Assembly (NCBI GenBank): GCA_050633525.1
Contig: JBOEGR010000022.1
Coordinates: forward strand, 11,664-75,663
DNA: 64,000 nucleotides
Reading direction: 5' to 3'
Source of the DNA: CANLBN01 sp050633525
Lineage (GTDB): Bacteria; Pseudomonadota; Gammaproteobacteria; Pseudomonadales; Cellvibrionaceae
Part shown: piece by piece, positions 18,790 to 27,801 of the stretch
Layout: every line of letters starts with the position of its first letter
How positions within the stretch are numbered: the stretch's first letter is position 1
Program-made: the position numbers and the translations under genes
Notes under the pieces: model-generated
Seen by the model: only the letters and a program-made list of their open reading frames with translations
Database searches by the model: none
What the model was told of the DNA's origin: nothing

Positions 18790-19698
18790 TTATTGTTCCC
18801 ATATAGGAGGGCTACCAATTTTTTCAATAAGGTAATCTATAAATACTCTAACCTTGGCGGTCAGTACATTAGATTTGGGATAGACAAGCCAAATCGCAGC
18901 CTTGTCATCAACTTCGTAATCATCAAGTACGCGCACAAGTGTACCCTCTTTTAATTCAGAATGAATATTCCAAACTGAGCTCATACTAATACCAACTCCC
19001 GCTTTTGCAGCAACACGCATACTAGCTCCGTCATCGCAAATAACACGATGCTTACCAGAAGAAGGGGGAAACAAACACTCGCTACTTGTAGACGTGGATT
19101 TTAATTTTCTAGATTTAGCGCTTCCGAAAACTAACAATTGGTGACCCTTCAAATCTTCAGGCGTTTCTGGAAGACCATGTTTATCTAAGTAAGTAGGTGA
19201 TGCACATAGGACTCTAACGTCTTTCGCTAACTTTCTACCAATGAGACTACTGTCTTCGGCAACATAGTTACGTAACGCCAAATCAAAACCACCTTCGATA
19301 AGATTAACTTTGTTATCTGATAATTTTAATTCGACATTAATATCAGGGTACTTTGCCAAAAATTCTGGCAACAGAGGCACAATATATAGCTGAGAAAAAG
19401 TACTAGAAGCAGCAAATCTAATAGTTCCGCTGACATTGGGATTACCATGACCAAGCGCAGCAAACGCGGCATCTTCTTGGGCAATGATCTCTCTGGCATA
19501 AGGTAAAAATTCGGCCCCTTCTATTGATAGACTTACTTTTCGAGTCGATCTATGAAATAAGTCTGCCCCCACTTGAACTTCCAGCTTTGACAAGCGAGCA
19601 CTCGCCATGGAGGGCGCCAGCCCGAGTCTTCGCCCAGCAGCACTAATATTGAGCATATCAGCAGCTAAAACAAAAAGCCTAATGCCATCTGTGTCCAT
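18790..19698 (-). CDS. LysR-family transcriptional regulator
   Basis: This 302-residue protein has an N-terminal winged helix-turn-helix (FVLAADMLNISAAGRRLGLA, then SMASARLSKLEVQVGADLFHRSTR) and a periplasmic-binding-like effector domain from about residue 90. It is divergent from the CmcJ-like/2OG/SDR operon across a 120-bp gap, the usual arrangement for a LysR activator and its target. The inducer is unknown. Confidence 0.95.
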   Translation of the reverse strand: MDTDGIRLFVLAADMLNISAAGRRLGLAPSMASARLSKLEVQVGADLFHRSTRKVSLSIEGAEFLPYAREIIAQEDAAFAALGHGNPNVSGTIRFAASSTFSQLYIVPLLPEFLAKYPDINVELKLSDNKVNLIEGGFDLALRNYVAEDSSLIGRKLAKDVRVLCASPTYLDKHGLPETPEDLKGHQLLVFGSAKSRKLKSTSTSSECLFPPSSGKHRVICDDGASMRVAAKAGVGISMSSVWNIHSELKEGTLVRVLDDYEVDDKAAIWLVYPKSNVLTAKVRVFIDYLIEKIGSPPIWEQ

Positions 19699-19818
19699 TG
19701 ATTATCCTTAAATTACGAATTCTGAATACAAAAATACCCCATTTATTCGTGATATAAAAGTAATTATTATACTTCTGAATTCAATATTGTCCCTAAGCGG
19801 CCACACTAAGTAACGAGT
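19699..19818. promoter_or_regulatory. Divergent control region of the LysR gene and the oxidoreductase operon
   Basis: This 120-bp AT-rich intergenic region contains two copies of TTCTGAAT (19720-19727 and 19773-19780), each embedded in a GAATTC context, 53 bp apart. LysR proteins bind spaced sites in such regions, so these are candidate operators. No T-N11-A palindrome stands out. Support is positional only. Confidence 0.4.
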
Positions 19819-20601
19819 ATGATCATTCAAGCCTCAGTAAACTATCATGTGAAGAGACGGCAAGCACAAGCATTTCTTTTTGATGTTGATGGTATTGTCG
19901 GCAATTTAATCTCGCCTGAATTGGTCGAAACCCAAGTAGATGTGCAAGATTTGAGAGATAAGGTTTGCAAGGTCAATTTTGACCATGATGGCATTACCTT
20001 TGCCCAGTCTCCTTCCAAGGTAATTCAATTCGAACCCCATAGAAATTGGCAATCACAATATGATGAAGAAATCACTGCACTGCTAAATCATACGGTTGAT
20101 GCCAAAGAGGTCATCGTATTTGATCATACTCTCAGGGTTGATAACCTAGACGCTAAACGCAAGCCCGCGCGAAATGTTCATAATGACTATAGTCCAAAGA
20201 GTGCTAATCAGCGCTTGATCGACATACTGGGCAGCGAACGAGCCACAAATTTTCAAGACGGCCACTTTGGTTTTGTCAATGTGTGGCGACCTGTCGAGCA
20301 AACGATTACGACATCCCCTCTCGGCTTTATCCTCCCCAGCTCGATGCATCCAGAGGATTGGATGAACATAGAACTCATTTATCCCGACCGCAAAGGGCAA
20401 ATCTTAGGCGCTACATTTAACCCTAAGCATGAATGGTTTTACCAATCCAATATGCAGCCCAACGAAGTGATTATTTTTAATATTTATGACAACAAGAGGC
20501 GACCATACTTAGCCCATAGCGCCTTGGATATCGCCGTGCAAGCTAAGCCCTCACTGCCTCGAAAAAGTATAGAAACACGAACATTGGTTCGGTATGCGTA
20601 A
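19819..20601 (+). CDS. CmcJ/NvfI (AsaB-like) family oxidoreductase
   Basis: This 260-residue protein resembles the CmcJ/AsaB/GA4-desaturase group, Fe(II)/2-oxoglutarate-type fold proteins found in fungal and bacterial secondary metabolism. The conserved block FDHTLRV followed by NVHNDYSPKSANQRL (the His-Asn-Asp is a likely metal site) and FVNVWRPVEQTI are visible. It is the first gene of a LysR-linked operon with a second 2OG oxygenase and an SDR. The substrate is unknown. The family assignment is by motif recognition. Confidence 0.75.
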   Translation: MIIQASVNYHVKRRQAQAFLFDVDGIVGNLISPELVETQVDVQDLRDKVCKVNFDHDGITFAQSPSKVIQFEPHRNWQSQYDEEITALLNHTVDAKEVIVFDHTLRVDNLDAKRKPARNVHNDYSPKSANQRLIDILGSERATNFQDGHFGFVNVWRPVEQTITTSPLGFILPSSMHPEDWMNIELIYPDRKGQILGATFNPKHEWFYQSNMQPNEVIIFNIYDNKRRPYLAHSALDIAVQAKPSLPRKSIETRTLVRYA

Positions 20602-20639
20602 GCCGATCAATATCTTGAATCAGACACAAGAGAAAAAAT

Positions 20640-21599
20640 ATGACCAGTACACTGAATAGCTCTACTAAGATCAGCCAAGGGTTTAGTCAAGGATCTAATT
20701 CACTACAGCGCGCACGCGCTTTAGAGTTACCCTCACGAGAAGCTATGCTTAGCAGAACTCCAGCAGTACAACGGTTTTGGGATAGCAATAAACAATTACT
20801 GAGCGACGCTTGGGTAGAGTGGGAAGAGCACGAGAAGCAGAGCCTTTTTACGCCTAACGACTCTCTATTAGATGCTAAGCTACGTGATGCGGTAAAGCAA
20901 GCATGGGAAGACCCAACACAGGAACTAGCAGTGAGGGATCTATGGGAGGAGGTTTCTACTGACGTTTTTCAATGCCAATTCTTTGATCCTCAAGGCCTTA
21001 CAGACTTACGCCATTACTTAGACAAGATAGCCGATGCACACATTCCGCTGCGCCCGCCTTATGGTATTGCACTCAATCGTCGAGGCGCAATGCTGGATAA
21101 ACGCTCAGAGGGCTTTCTTGCCGCGCCTAGCTTTCAGGCGTTTTATCGTGAACTCATGGATAAATATATGCGCCCCATCAGTCGCTTATTATTTCCAGAA
21201 GTGATGGGGTATGACAACCAAACTTTTGGGTTCTCAATTCAGTACCAACCGGGCATGGACACATCGCTTCAACCCCATACTGATGCATCTGCTGCCACAT
21301 TAAACATTAACCTCAACATACCCGGTGAAACATTTACGGGATCTGAGGTGGACTTTTATGATGCGAAGCTAGGTAAAAGCAATAGATTGATATTTAAACC
21401 CGGCATGGCAATGTTACACCGAGGTAATGTGCCACATGCTGCACAAGCGATCACCAGTGGTGAGCGCTCAAATATTGTGTTGTGGCTATACGGTGATGGA
21501 GGACAAATACCATTACCGGGAACAAAGCACCAAGCGATTGAGGCACATGAGCGCTGGACTGTGCCAGCCCACGCATATGACAAGACCGCTCCGTTTTAG
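20640..21599 (+). CDS. 2OG-Fe(II) oxygenase (prolyl-hydroxylase-like)
   Basis: This 319-residue protein has a helical N-terminus and a C-terminal jelly-roll Fe(II)/2-oxoglutarate domain. QPHTDASAATLNINLN supplies the H-x-D pair. HRGNVPHAAQAITSGERSNIVLWL supplies the distal His and the 2OG-binding Arg. These residues form the standard facial triad, so it is probably an active hydroxylase on an unknown small molecule or protein. It lies 38 bp after the CmcJ-like gene and 47 bp before the SDR. Confidence 0.85.
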   Translation: MTSTLNSSTKISQGFSQGSNSLQRARALELPSREAMLSRTPAVQRFWDSNKQLLSDAWVEWEEHEKQSLFTPNDSLLDAKLRDAVKQAWEDPTQELAVRDLWEEVSTDVFQCQFFDPQGLTDLRHYLDKIADAHIPLRPPYGIALNRRGAMLDKRSEGFLAAPSFQAFYRELMDKYMRPISRLLFPEVMGYDNQTFGFSIQYQPGMDTSLQPHTDASAATLNINLNIPGETFTGSEVDFYDAKLGKSNRLIFKPGMAMLHRGNVPHAAQAITSGERSNIVLWLYGDGGQIPLPGTKHQAIEAHERWTVPAHAYDKTAPF

Positions 21600-21646
21600 C
21601 CATCATCACACCCTCTTTCCCGACTTTAATTAATAGGACACAAACG

Positions 21647-22465
21647 ATGAAAAAAACCATTTTATTGACGGGTGCTACTGACGGCATTGGTTTTGAAACA
21701 GCAAAAGTATTCGCCTCACAAGGCCACACTCTATTGCTACATGGACGCAATAAAGAAAAGCTGACACATGTCAAAGATGTACTGACGAAGATTAACAATG
21801 TCGCCGTGATAGAAACTTATCAGGCAGATTTATCTACTTTATCTGAAGTGCTCGCTCTAGCATCCACTATTAAACAAGATCATTCAGGCATTGATGTACT
21901 CATTAATAATGCTGGGGTTTTTAAAACAAGCCACCCTGTCACAGAAGCCGGCTATGACGTCCGTTTTATCGTGAATACGATAGCCCCTTATCTACTCACT
22001 GAACAACTTTTACCGTTAATGAATGCGCAAAGCCGAATTATCAATTTATCTTCTGCAGCACAAGCGCCTGTCAATCTTCAAGCTTTTAAAGGACAGCAAT
22101 CCCTTTCTGATAGTGAAGCTTATGCACAAAGCAAACTGGCGATCACCATGTGGACATTTAATTTAGCAAAGCGACTTGGAAGCGAAGCACCTGCACTGAT
22201 TGCCGTTAATCCTGCCTCATTCCTCGGTAGCAAAATGGTGAAAGAAGCGTATGGATCCGAAGGCAAAGACTTAAGTATTGGCGCTGATATATTAGTTAGG
22301 GCGGCATTGAATGAAGAGTTTGCGGGTATTAGGGGAAAGTATTTTGATAATGATAGAGGTAATTGGTCGGACCCGCATCCTGATGCACTCGATGACTCGA
22401 AGTGCCAAGCCTTACTGACCGCCATGAATAAAGTCTTAAAAAATTTGGGTATACAGACTATGTAA
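21647..22465 (+). CDS. Short-chain dehydrogenase/reductase
   Basis: This is a 272-residue NAD(P)-dependent SDR with the cofactor motif TGATDGIG near residue 9, NNAG near residue 88, a catalytic Ser in NLSSAAQ and the YAQSK (YxxxK) active site. It belongs to the group related to retinol dehydrogenase and WW-domain oxidoreductase (DVRFIVNTIAPYLLT). It is the third gene of the LysR-linked operon and probably oxidises or reduces the hydroxylated product of the two upstream oxygenase-fold proteins. That pathway is inferred from context. Confidence 0.92.
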   Translation: MKKTILLTGATDGIGFETAKVFASQGHTLLLHGRNKEKLTHVKDVLTKINNVAVIETYQADLSTLSEVLALASTIKQDHSGIDVLINNAGVFKTSHPVTEAGYDVRFIVNTIAPYLLTEQLLPLMNAQSRIINLSSAAQAPVNLQAFKGQQSLSDSEAYAQSKLAITMWTFNLAKRLGSEAPALIAVNPASFLGSKMVKEAYGSEGKDLSIGADILVRAALNEEFAGIRGKYFDNDRGNWSDPHPDALDDSKCQALLTAMNKVLKNLGIQTM

Positions 22466-22547
22466 ATCTAATAAATAGACACACGCATTTGTATTGGAGA
22501 AGCGATACAAAGGAATAACATTAACTGAATAAACTTAGGAGCTAACA

Positions 22548-23393
22548 ATGAAATACGAAGGTTTTACAACATTTTCAACAAAGCAAGACAGTGGCATTTT
22601 AACCGTAACATTTGACTTTGGGTCGGTGAATGTTCAAGGACAAGAGATGTTAGCTGACTTAAACAGTTTGGCGATGCGATTGGAGCGTGATAGAAAAACA
22701 AAGGTTGTTATTTTTCAATCCGCAAATCCAGAAATATGGGTATGTCATTATGATACCGAATTGCTAAAAGATATGTCTGACGAAGCAGTATCTCGTGAAG
22801 AGGTACAACTTCTTGATTTACAGTCAGTGTGTGAACGCATCAGCAAAGTACCTCAAGCAACGATTGCTAAATTAGAAGGTTTTGCACGCGGTGGTGGTCA
22901 TGAACTGGCTCTAGCACTGGATATGCGCTTTGCTGCACGTGGTAAATTTAAATTTATGCAAATGGAAGTCGGAATGGGAATACTGCCCTGTGGTGGAGGT
23001 GCATCCAGAATGGCTCGCCAAACTGGCCTAGGCAAAGCATTAGAGATTATTCTTAGCGCTCGTGATTTCGATGCGGATGAAGCAGAAAAGCTAGGTACTA
23101 TTAATAAAGCCTTAGATCCAGAAGACATTGCTGAATATATCGATACATTGGCACAACGTATTGCACAATTTCCAGCAGAATCGATTAATGCCTGCAAACA
23201 AGCGGTCTATGAATCTATCGATAAACCCATTCATGAAGCATTAAAAGCTGAGGCCTATTGGTTATATCAAGCAACCAGTAAAACACCCGCATTAAAACGA
23301 TTTACGATTGCGGATGAACAGGGCTTAGAGCATGACATTGAAAATCAGCGCAACTGGAATGATCTGGTTATGAAAGTTCAAGAGATTAACTAA
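22548..23393 (+). CDS. Enoyl-CoA hydratase/isomerase (crotonase) family protein
   Basis: This is a 281-residue crotonase-fold protein. The oxyanion-hole segment AKLEGFARGGGHELALALD and the second motif MEVGMGILPCGGG place Glu at both positions used for catalysis by enoyl-CoA hydratases (Glu144 and Glu164 in the rat enzyme), so hydratase activity is plausible. The sequence is divergent around EIWVCHYDTELL. It lies 82 bp after the SDR, with its own ribosome site (TAGGAGC), and could belong to the same operon. A stem-loop follows the stop. Confidence 0.88.
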   Translation: MKYEGFTTFSTKQDSGILTVTFDFGSVNVQGQEMLADLNSLAMRLERDRKTKVVIFQSANPEIWVCHYDTELLKDMSDEAVSREEVQLLDLQSVCERISKVPQATIAKLEGFARGGGHELALALDMRFAARGKFKFMQMEVGMGILPCGGGASRMARQTGLGKALEIILSARDFDADEAEKLGTINKALDPEDIAEYIDTLAQRIAQFPAESINACKQAVYESIDKPIHEALKAEAYWLYQATSKTPALKRFTIADEQGLEHDIENQRNWNDLVMKVQEIN

Positions 23394-23424
23394 ATACTAT
23401 CGAATTCAATTTATAATAGTAAGA

Positions 23425-23447
23425 GTGAAGCCATTCATGGGCTTCAC
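23425..23447 (+). terminator. Stem-loop after the crotonase gene
   Basis: GTGAAGCC (23425-23432) pairs with GGCTTCAC (23440-23447) across a 7-nt loop, 32 bp after the stop and between two convergent genes. No U-tract follows on either strand, so it is a weak terminator candidate or an mRNA-stabilising hairpin. Confidence 0.4.
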
Positions 23448-23592
23448 CATCACCATAAAATAGTGTGCACCGATATACATCAGCTAAAACATAACCGAGC
23501 TATTTTAAAAATTTGTCAGCAATAGATGTTCTGTCAGTTTCTGTATTATAAAAGTTAAGTATTTATTGGCTGGCTATTTTTATCTTACTTTA

Positions 23593-24771
23593 CTAGCACA
23601 TTTCAACAGCCACTGCGGTGGCCTCCCCGCCACCAATACACAAACTTGCCACCCCTCTTTTCTTTCCTAAGCGTTTTAATGCGTAAAGCAGTGTCACTAA
23701 AATACGAGCCCCTGAAGCACCAATGGGATGCCCTAGAGCCGTTGCACCGCCATGAACATTGGTCTTATCAGCATCTAATCCGAGCTGACTAATGGCTGCG
23801 ATGGTTACCATTGCAAAAGCCTCGTTGACCTCAAATAGATCAACCTCTGCTATATCCCACCTTACCTTATCCAACAATGCACTTATTGCGCCGATAGGGG
23901 CATGAGTAAATAACTCGGGTTCTTGTGCATATGTTGTATGCCCTTTTATCACGGCCATTGGCTGTAAGCTCAAAGTCTCCGCCTGCTTGCGGCTCATTAT
24001 CAACAATGCCGCTGCACCATCTGAAATAGAGCTAGCATTGGCTGCTGTGACCAGACCGTTTTCACCAAAGGCAGGTTTTAGCTTAGGTATCTTATCGGGC
24101 ATAGCCTGAGAAGGCGGCTCGTCAGTATCAAATAAGATAGTATCTCGTCGAGACTGTAAGGTCACAGGACATATTTCCTCTTTGAAATAACCTGCTGCAA
24201 TAGCACCTTGGGCACGCCTCAGTGATTCTAGAGCATACTCATCCATTGCTTCTCGCGTGATACCATCATGAATGGCATTAGCGTCAGCAAAACACCCCAT
24301 CAACTTTCCATCGCTGGCGTTTTGTAAACCATCATAAAAAAGATGGTCAATGATTTCTCCATGCCCCAAGCGCTGACCGTTTCGAGCGTTAGGCAATAAA
24401 TACGGGGCTAATGACATATTTTCCATCCCCCCCGCTATAGCGGATTGGATGCTACCTGCTTTAATCTGATCATACGCTAGCATAACGGACTTCATACCAG
24501 ACCCACAGACCTTACTGACAGTGGTACTCGGTACTGTTTTCGGTAAGCCCGCAAGCAAGGCCGCTTGTCTAGCAGGAGCTTGCCCTAGCCCTGCACTCAG
24601 TACATTACCCATCAAAACCTCTCCGAGTAATCGAGCATCTATACCTGCGCGCTCAATGGCAGCACGAATGGCAACAGCGCCTAAATCAACGGCCGTCAAA
24701 GCTTTATAAGCACCTTGAAAACTGCCCATTGGCGTTCTTGCAGCACTCACAATCACAATCTCATTGGTCAT
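23593..24771 (-). CDS. Acetyl-CoA C-acetyltransferase (thiolase)
   Basis: This 392-residue thiolase has the nucleophilic Cys89 in STTVSKVCGSGMKSV, the second active-site block GGATALGHPIGASGARI and the C-terminal Cys in SLCIGGGEATA (GGGQG in most relatives). Length and motifs fit the biosynthetic, AtoB/PhaA-like type that condenses two acetyl-CoA, although the degradative direction cannot be excluded. It is convergent with the crotonase gene. Its upstream side holds the nrt regulatory region. Confidence 0.94.
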   Translation of the reverse strand: MTNEIVIVSAARTPMGSFQGAYKALTAVDLGAVAIRAAIERAGIDARLLGEVLMGNVLSAGLGQAPARQAALLAGLPKTVPSTTVSKVCGSGMKSVMLAYDQIKAGSIQSAIAGGMENMSLAPYLLPNARNGQRLGHGEIIDHLFYDGLQNASDGKLMGCFADANAIHDGITREAMDEYALESLRRAQGAIAAGYFKEEICPVTLQSRRDTILFDTDEPPSQAMPDKIPKLKPAFGENGLVTAANASSISDGAAALLIMSRKQAETLSLQPMAVIKGHTTYAQEPELFTHAPIGAISALLDKVRWDIAEVDLFEVNEAFAMVTIAAISQLGLDADKTNVHGGATALGHPIGASGARILVTLLYALKRLGKKRGVASLCIGGGEATAVAVEMC

Positions 24772-24935
24772 TTATCATCACCATCTTAATCATTTTGTAT
24801 TGATAGAAGAGTATAGAACCTTTCATTGCCCAATGACTACAAAGGAGCATACGCATTAACCATATATAAATAGTGGTTATTGTGTTTCATTAAAAAGCAA
24901 AGCTACCACAATAGTGCGCAATCATAATGCTGCAC

Positions 24936-24952
24936 CGCACCAATCATGTGCA
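24936..24952 (+). promoter_or_regulatory. NtrC-type enhancer site upstream of nrtA
   Basis: CGCACCAATCATGTGCA fits the NtrC pattern TGCAC-N7-GTGCA with one mismatch in the first base. It lies about 140 bp upstream of the nrtA sigma-54 promoter, a typical enhancer distance. Confidence 0.65.
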
Positions 24953-25091
24953 CAAAATAATTTTTACCCCCATTTCATTCTGTGTTTTCTTGGAAAAAGG
25001 TCTAAACAAAAAAGCAATTTTAATTAAAGGCGGCTCGATAAGTTACTGATAAGAAAAGAATTAATGAAATAGTTTCACAAAAAAATAAAAG

Positions 25092-25107
25092 TTGGCAAAC
25101 AATTTGC
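25092..25107 (+). promoter_or_regulatory. Sigma-54 (-24/-12) promoter of nrtA
   Basis: TTGGCAAACAATTTGC carries the invariant GG and GC spaced by exactly 10 bp and matches TTGGCAC-N5-TTGC well. The predicted transcript starts near 25119, giving a leader of about 100 nt before nrtA. Together with the upstream NtrC site this indicates nitrogen-limitation control. Confidence 0.8.
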
Positions 25108-25220
25108 GAAGAAGAATCTTGAAAGTGATTGCAAATACAGCCATTGATATTTTGTACATTGTCTCTTTTTTACGTGGACCCTTACGTTTTACCAACCAAT
25201 ATAGGCTAGGAGAAAAATAC

Positions 25221-26600
25221 ATGTTTTCAAACTCAGCACTTAAAAAAGCACTTAAGCTTTCGGCAGTTGTTTGTTCAACTGTTGCCGTTACACTTGGTGC
25301 TAATTCCGCACTGGCATTAAAGCCCGAAAAAACAACATTAAAGTTTGGCTTTATTAAGCTAACCGATATGGCTCCACTTGCCATCGCAAATGAACTGGGT
25401 TACTTCGAGGACGAAGGTTTAGAAGTTGAGCTCGAAGCACAAGCAAACTGGAAAGTATTGCTTAATGGCGTGATCGATGGCCAACTCGATGGTGCGCACA
25501 TGCTAGCAGGCCAGCCTTTGGCCGCCACAATTGGCTATGGTACGAAAGCCGATATCATCACGCCTTTCAGTATGGATTTAAATGGTAATGGTATTACTGT
25601 TTCAAATGCTGTTTGGGCTGAGATGAAAAAAAATATTCCTCATGAAAATGGTAAGCCTGTACATCCTATTAAAGCAGATTACTTGAAGCCCGTTGTTGAT
25701 AACTACAATGCATCCGGTAAGCCTTTTAATATGGGTATGGTATTCCCCGTTTCGACTCATAACTACGAACTGCGTTACTGGTTAGCTGCTGGTGGTATCC
25801 ATCCCGGATATTATGCGCCCCACAAAGGTGACACCAAAGGCCAAATTGATGCACAAGCTTTTCTATCCGTTACACCGCCACCACAAATGCCTGCAACTTT
25901 AGAAGCTGGCACTATCTATGGTTACTGTGTAGGTGAACCTTGGAACCAACAAGCTGTATTTAAAGGTATTGGCGTACCCGTTATTACAGACTACGAAATC
26001 TGGAAAAACAACCCAGAAAAAGTATTTGGTATTACAAAAGAGTTCGCAGAAAAATATCCGGATACAACCACGGCTGTGGTTAAAGCATTAATCCGTGCGG
26101 CTATGTGGTTAGATGCAGACAACAATGCAAACCGTCCCGAAGCAGTAAAGTATTTATCTAAGCCTTACTACGTTGGTGCGGACTACGATGTTATTGCTAA
26201 CTCTATGACCGGCACATTCGAATATGAGAAAGGCGATAAGCGTGAAGTACCTGACTTCAATGTATTCTTCCGTTATAACGCAACTTATCCATATTACTCA
26301 GATGCTATTTGGTACTTAACACAAATGCGTCGCTGGGGCCAAATTTCTGAAGCCAAAACAGATGACTGGTATAAAGATGTAGCGAAGAAAGTGTATCGCT
26401 CTGACTTATACACTAAAGCGGCAAAACTACTAATCGAAGAAGGCGAAGCTGATGCGAAAGACTTCCCGAACTTTGACACTGAAACTGGTTTCAAACCACC
26501 TCAACCTGACTTTCTTGATGGTATTACTTATGACGGCAGCAAGCCAACAGAGTATATCAACAAAATGAAAATTGGATTGAGAGCCGATCAAGTCTTGTAA
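25221..26600 (+). CDS. nrtA: Nitrate ABC transporter substrate-binding protein
   Basis: This is the periplasmic binding component for nitrate (NrtA/CmpA family). The ATG at 25221 has a good ribosome site (TAGGAGA) and starts a signal peptide ending near ANSALA. An in-frame upstream extension to 25092 would overlap the promoter and is rejected. Family blocks seen are LKFGFIKLTDMAPLAIANEL, GQLDGAHMLAGQPLA and GYCVGEPWNQQAV. The lack of a lipobox suggests a soluble periplasmic protein. It is separated from nrtB by 180 bp containing two strong hairpins. Confidence 0.95.
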   Translation: MFSNSALKKALKLSAVVCSTVAVTLGANSALALKPEKTTLKFGFIKLTDMAPLAIANELGYFEDEGLEVELEAQANWKVLLNGVIDGQLDGAHMLAGQPLAATIGYGTKADIITPFSMDLNGNGITVSNAVWAEMKKNIPHENGKPVHPIKADYLKPVVDNYNASGKPFNMGMVFPVSTHNYELRYWLAAGGIHPGYYAPHKGDTKGQIDAQAFLSVTPPPQMPATLEAGTIYGYCVGEPWNQQAVFKGIGVPVITDYEIWKNNPEKVFGITKEFAEKYPDTTTAVVKALIRAAMWLDADNNANRPEAVKYLSKPYYVGADYDVIANSMTGTFEYEKGDKREVPDFNVFFRYNATYPYYSDAIWYLTQMRRWGQISEAKTDDWYKDVAKKVYRSDLYTKAAKLLIEEGEADAKDFPNFDTETGFKPPQPDFLDGITYDGSKPTEYINKMKIGLRADQVL

Positions 26601-26614
26601 TCTACAATAAACCC

Positions 26615-26664
26615 GCATCGTCATTATTTTAACTTAGTTCAGGTTAAATAATGACGATGCTTTT
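26615..26664 (+). terminator. Long hairpin with U-tract after nrtA
   Basis: GCATCGTCATTATT...AAC (26615-26633) pairs with GTTAAATAATGACGATGC (26643-26660) with a single extra base, a stem of about 18 bp, and is followed by TTTT. It probably acts as a partial terminator or mRNA 3' stabiliser, so that the binding protein is made in excess over the membrane components. Confidence 0.8.
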
Positions 26665-26709
26665 AATGAACTATTGATTAACAACTATTTCTTTTATTAC
26701 TCGATACTA

Positions 26710-26759
26710 AATAATGTTAAAAAATTATTTTCAGAAGATAATTTTTTAACATTATTTTT
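26710..26759 (+). repeat. Second perfect hairpin between nrtA and nrtB
   Basis: A perfect 19-bp AT-rich inverted repeat has arms at 26710-26728 and 26738-26756, a 9-nt loop, and TTT after the stem. It ends about 25 bp before the nrtB ATG. It could attenuate transcription into nrtB or block RNase processing. It lies only 50 bp after the first hairpin. Confidence 0.7.
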
Positions 26760-26780
26760 ACAGCAGAAACGGAAACGATT

Positions 26781-27785
26781 ATGAGCATTGCTGCACTTTT
26801 TAAACAGCCTCTTCAGCCGATCATTAATGCATATGAAGAAGGCATTAGCCGTGATCAAATTGCTAATATACTCAAAGCGATTGGATTACCTATCATCGGG
26901 CTCTTAGTATTCCTATTACTATGGCAGCAAGCATCTAACAATATTGTCACATCATTAGGTAATTTTCCCGGCCCAGCTGAAGTGGTATCACAATTTAAAA
27001 ACCTTGTTGGCGAGCACAAAGAAGAGCGAGCAAAAGTCGAAAAAAAATATGAACGACAACGTGTTCGAAATGAAAAAAAATTAGAAAGAAACCCTGATGC
27101 AGAAATTACATGGAGAGACTATAAAAGTCGCGTCACCTTCTTTGATCAAATCGGCACGAGCCTGTTTACCGTATTGTGTGGTTTTTTGGTGGCTACCTTA
27201 ATCGCCATTCCGGTAGGTATTATTATTGGCTTGAGTGCCAATACTTATGCCGCCATCAACCCTATTATTCAAACACTGAAACCCGTCTCACCCCTTGCAT
27301 GGTTACCATTAGTGACCATGGTTGTGAGTGCGGTTTATGTGTCGGATGATCCAACCGTATCCAAGTCATTTTTAGTCTCGATGATTACCGTATCGCTTTG
27401 TTGCTTATGGCCCACCATGATCAATACTGCGGTTGGTGTTGCCGGTGTTAGCAAAGATTTAAATAACGTCAGCCAAGTATTGCGCTTGGGATGGTTAACT
27501 CATGTGCGCAAAATCGTACTGCCCTTTGCGGTTCCGATGATCTTCACTGGTATGCGTTTATCTATCGGTATTGCCTGGATGGTATTAATCGCCGCCGAAA
27601 TGCTGTCACAGAACCCTGGCCTAGGGAAGTTTGTTTGGGATGAGTTCCAGAATGGTAGCTCAAATTCACTTGGACGTATTATGGTCGCCATTATTGTTAT
27701 TGGTTTAATTGGGTTTTTATTAGACCGTCTTATGTTGATGATTCAACAATGGGTTAATTGGGATAAATCGGCAGTAGTACGCTAG
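26781..27785 (+). CDS. nrtB: Nitrate ABC transporter permease
   Basis: This is a 334-residue BPD-type permease. A first TM (GLPIIGLLVFLLLWQQ) is followed by a highly charged region at about residues 77-115 (EHKEERAKVEKKYERQRVRN), as in proteobacterial NrtB. A five-to-six TM core comes next, with SPLAWLPLVTMVV and the ABC-contact loop EMLSQNPGLGKFVW. It is probably expressed with nrtD, whose start lies 17 bp downstream of its stop. Confidence 0.95.
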   Translation: MSIAALFKQPLQPIINAYEEGISRDQIANILKAIGLPIIGLLVFLLLWQQASNNIVTSLGNFPGPAEVVSQFKNLVGEHKEERAKVEKKYERQRVRNEKKLERNPDAEITWRDYKSRVTFFDQIGTSLFTVLCGFLVATLIAIPVGIIIGLSANTYAAINPIIQTLKPVSPLAWLPLVTMVVSAVYVSDDPTVSKSFLVSMITVSLCCLWPTMINTAVGVAGVSKDLNNVSQVLRLGWLTHVRKIVLPFAVPMIFTGMRLSIGIAWMVLIAAEMLSQNPGLGKFVWDEFQNGSSNSLGRIMVAIIVIGLIGFLLDRLMLMIQQWVNWDKSAVVR

Positions 27786-27801
27786 ACATTAGGAGAACAA
27801 G

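Noticed and set aside
25092..25220. N-terminal extension of nrtA by 43 codons
   Set aside because: It would start on the sigma-54 promoter itself and place the signal peptide internally. The ATG at 25221 has a good ribosome site.
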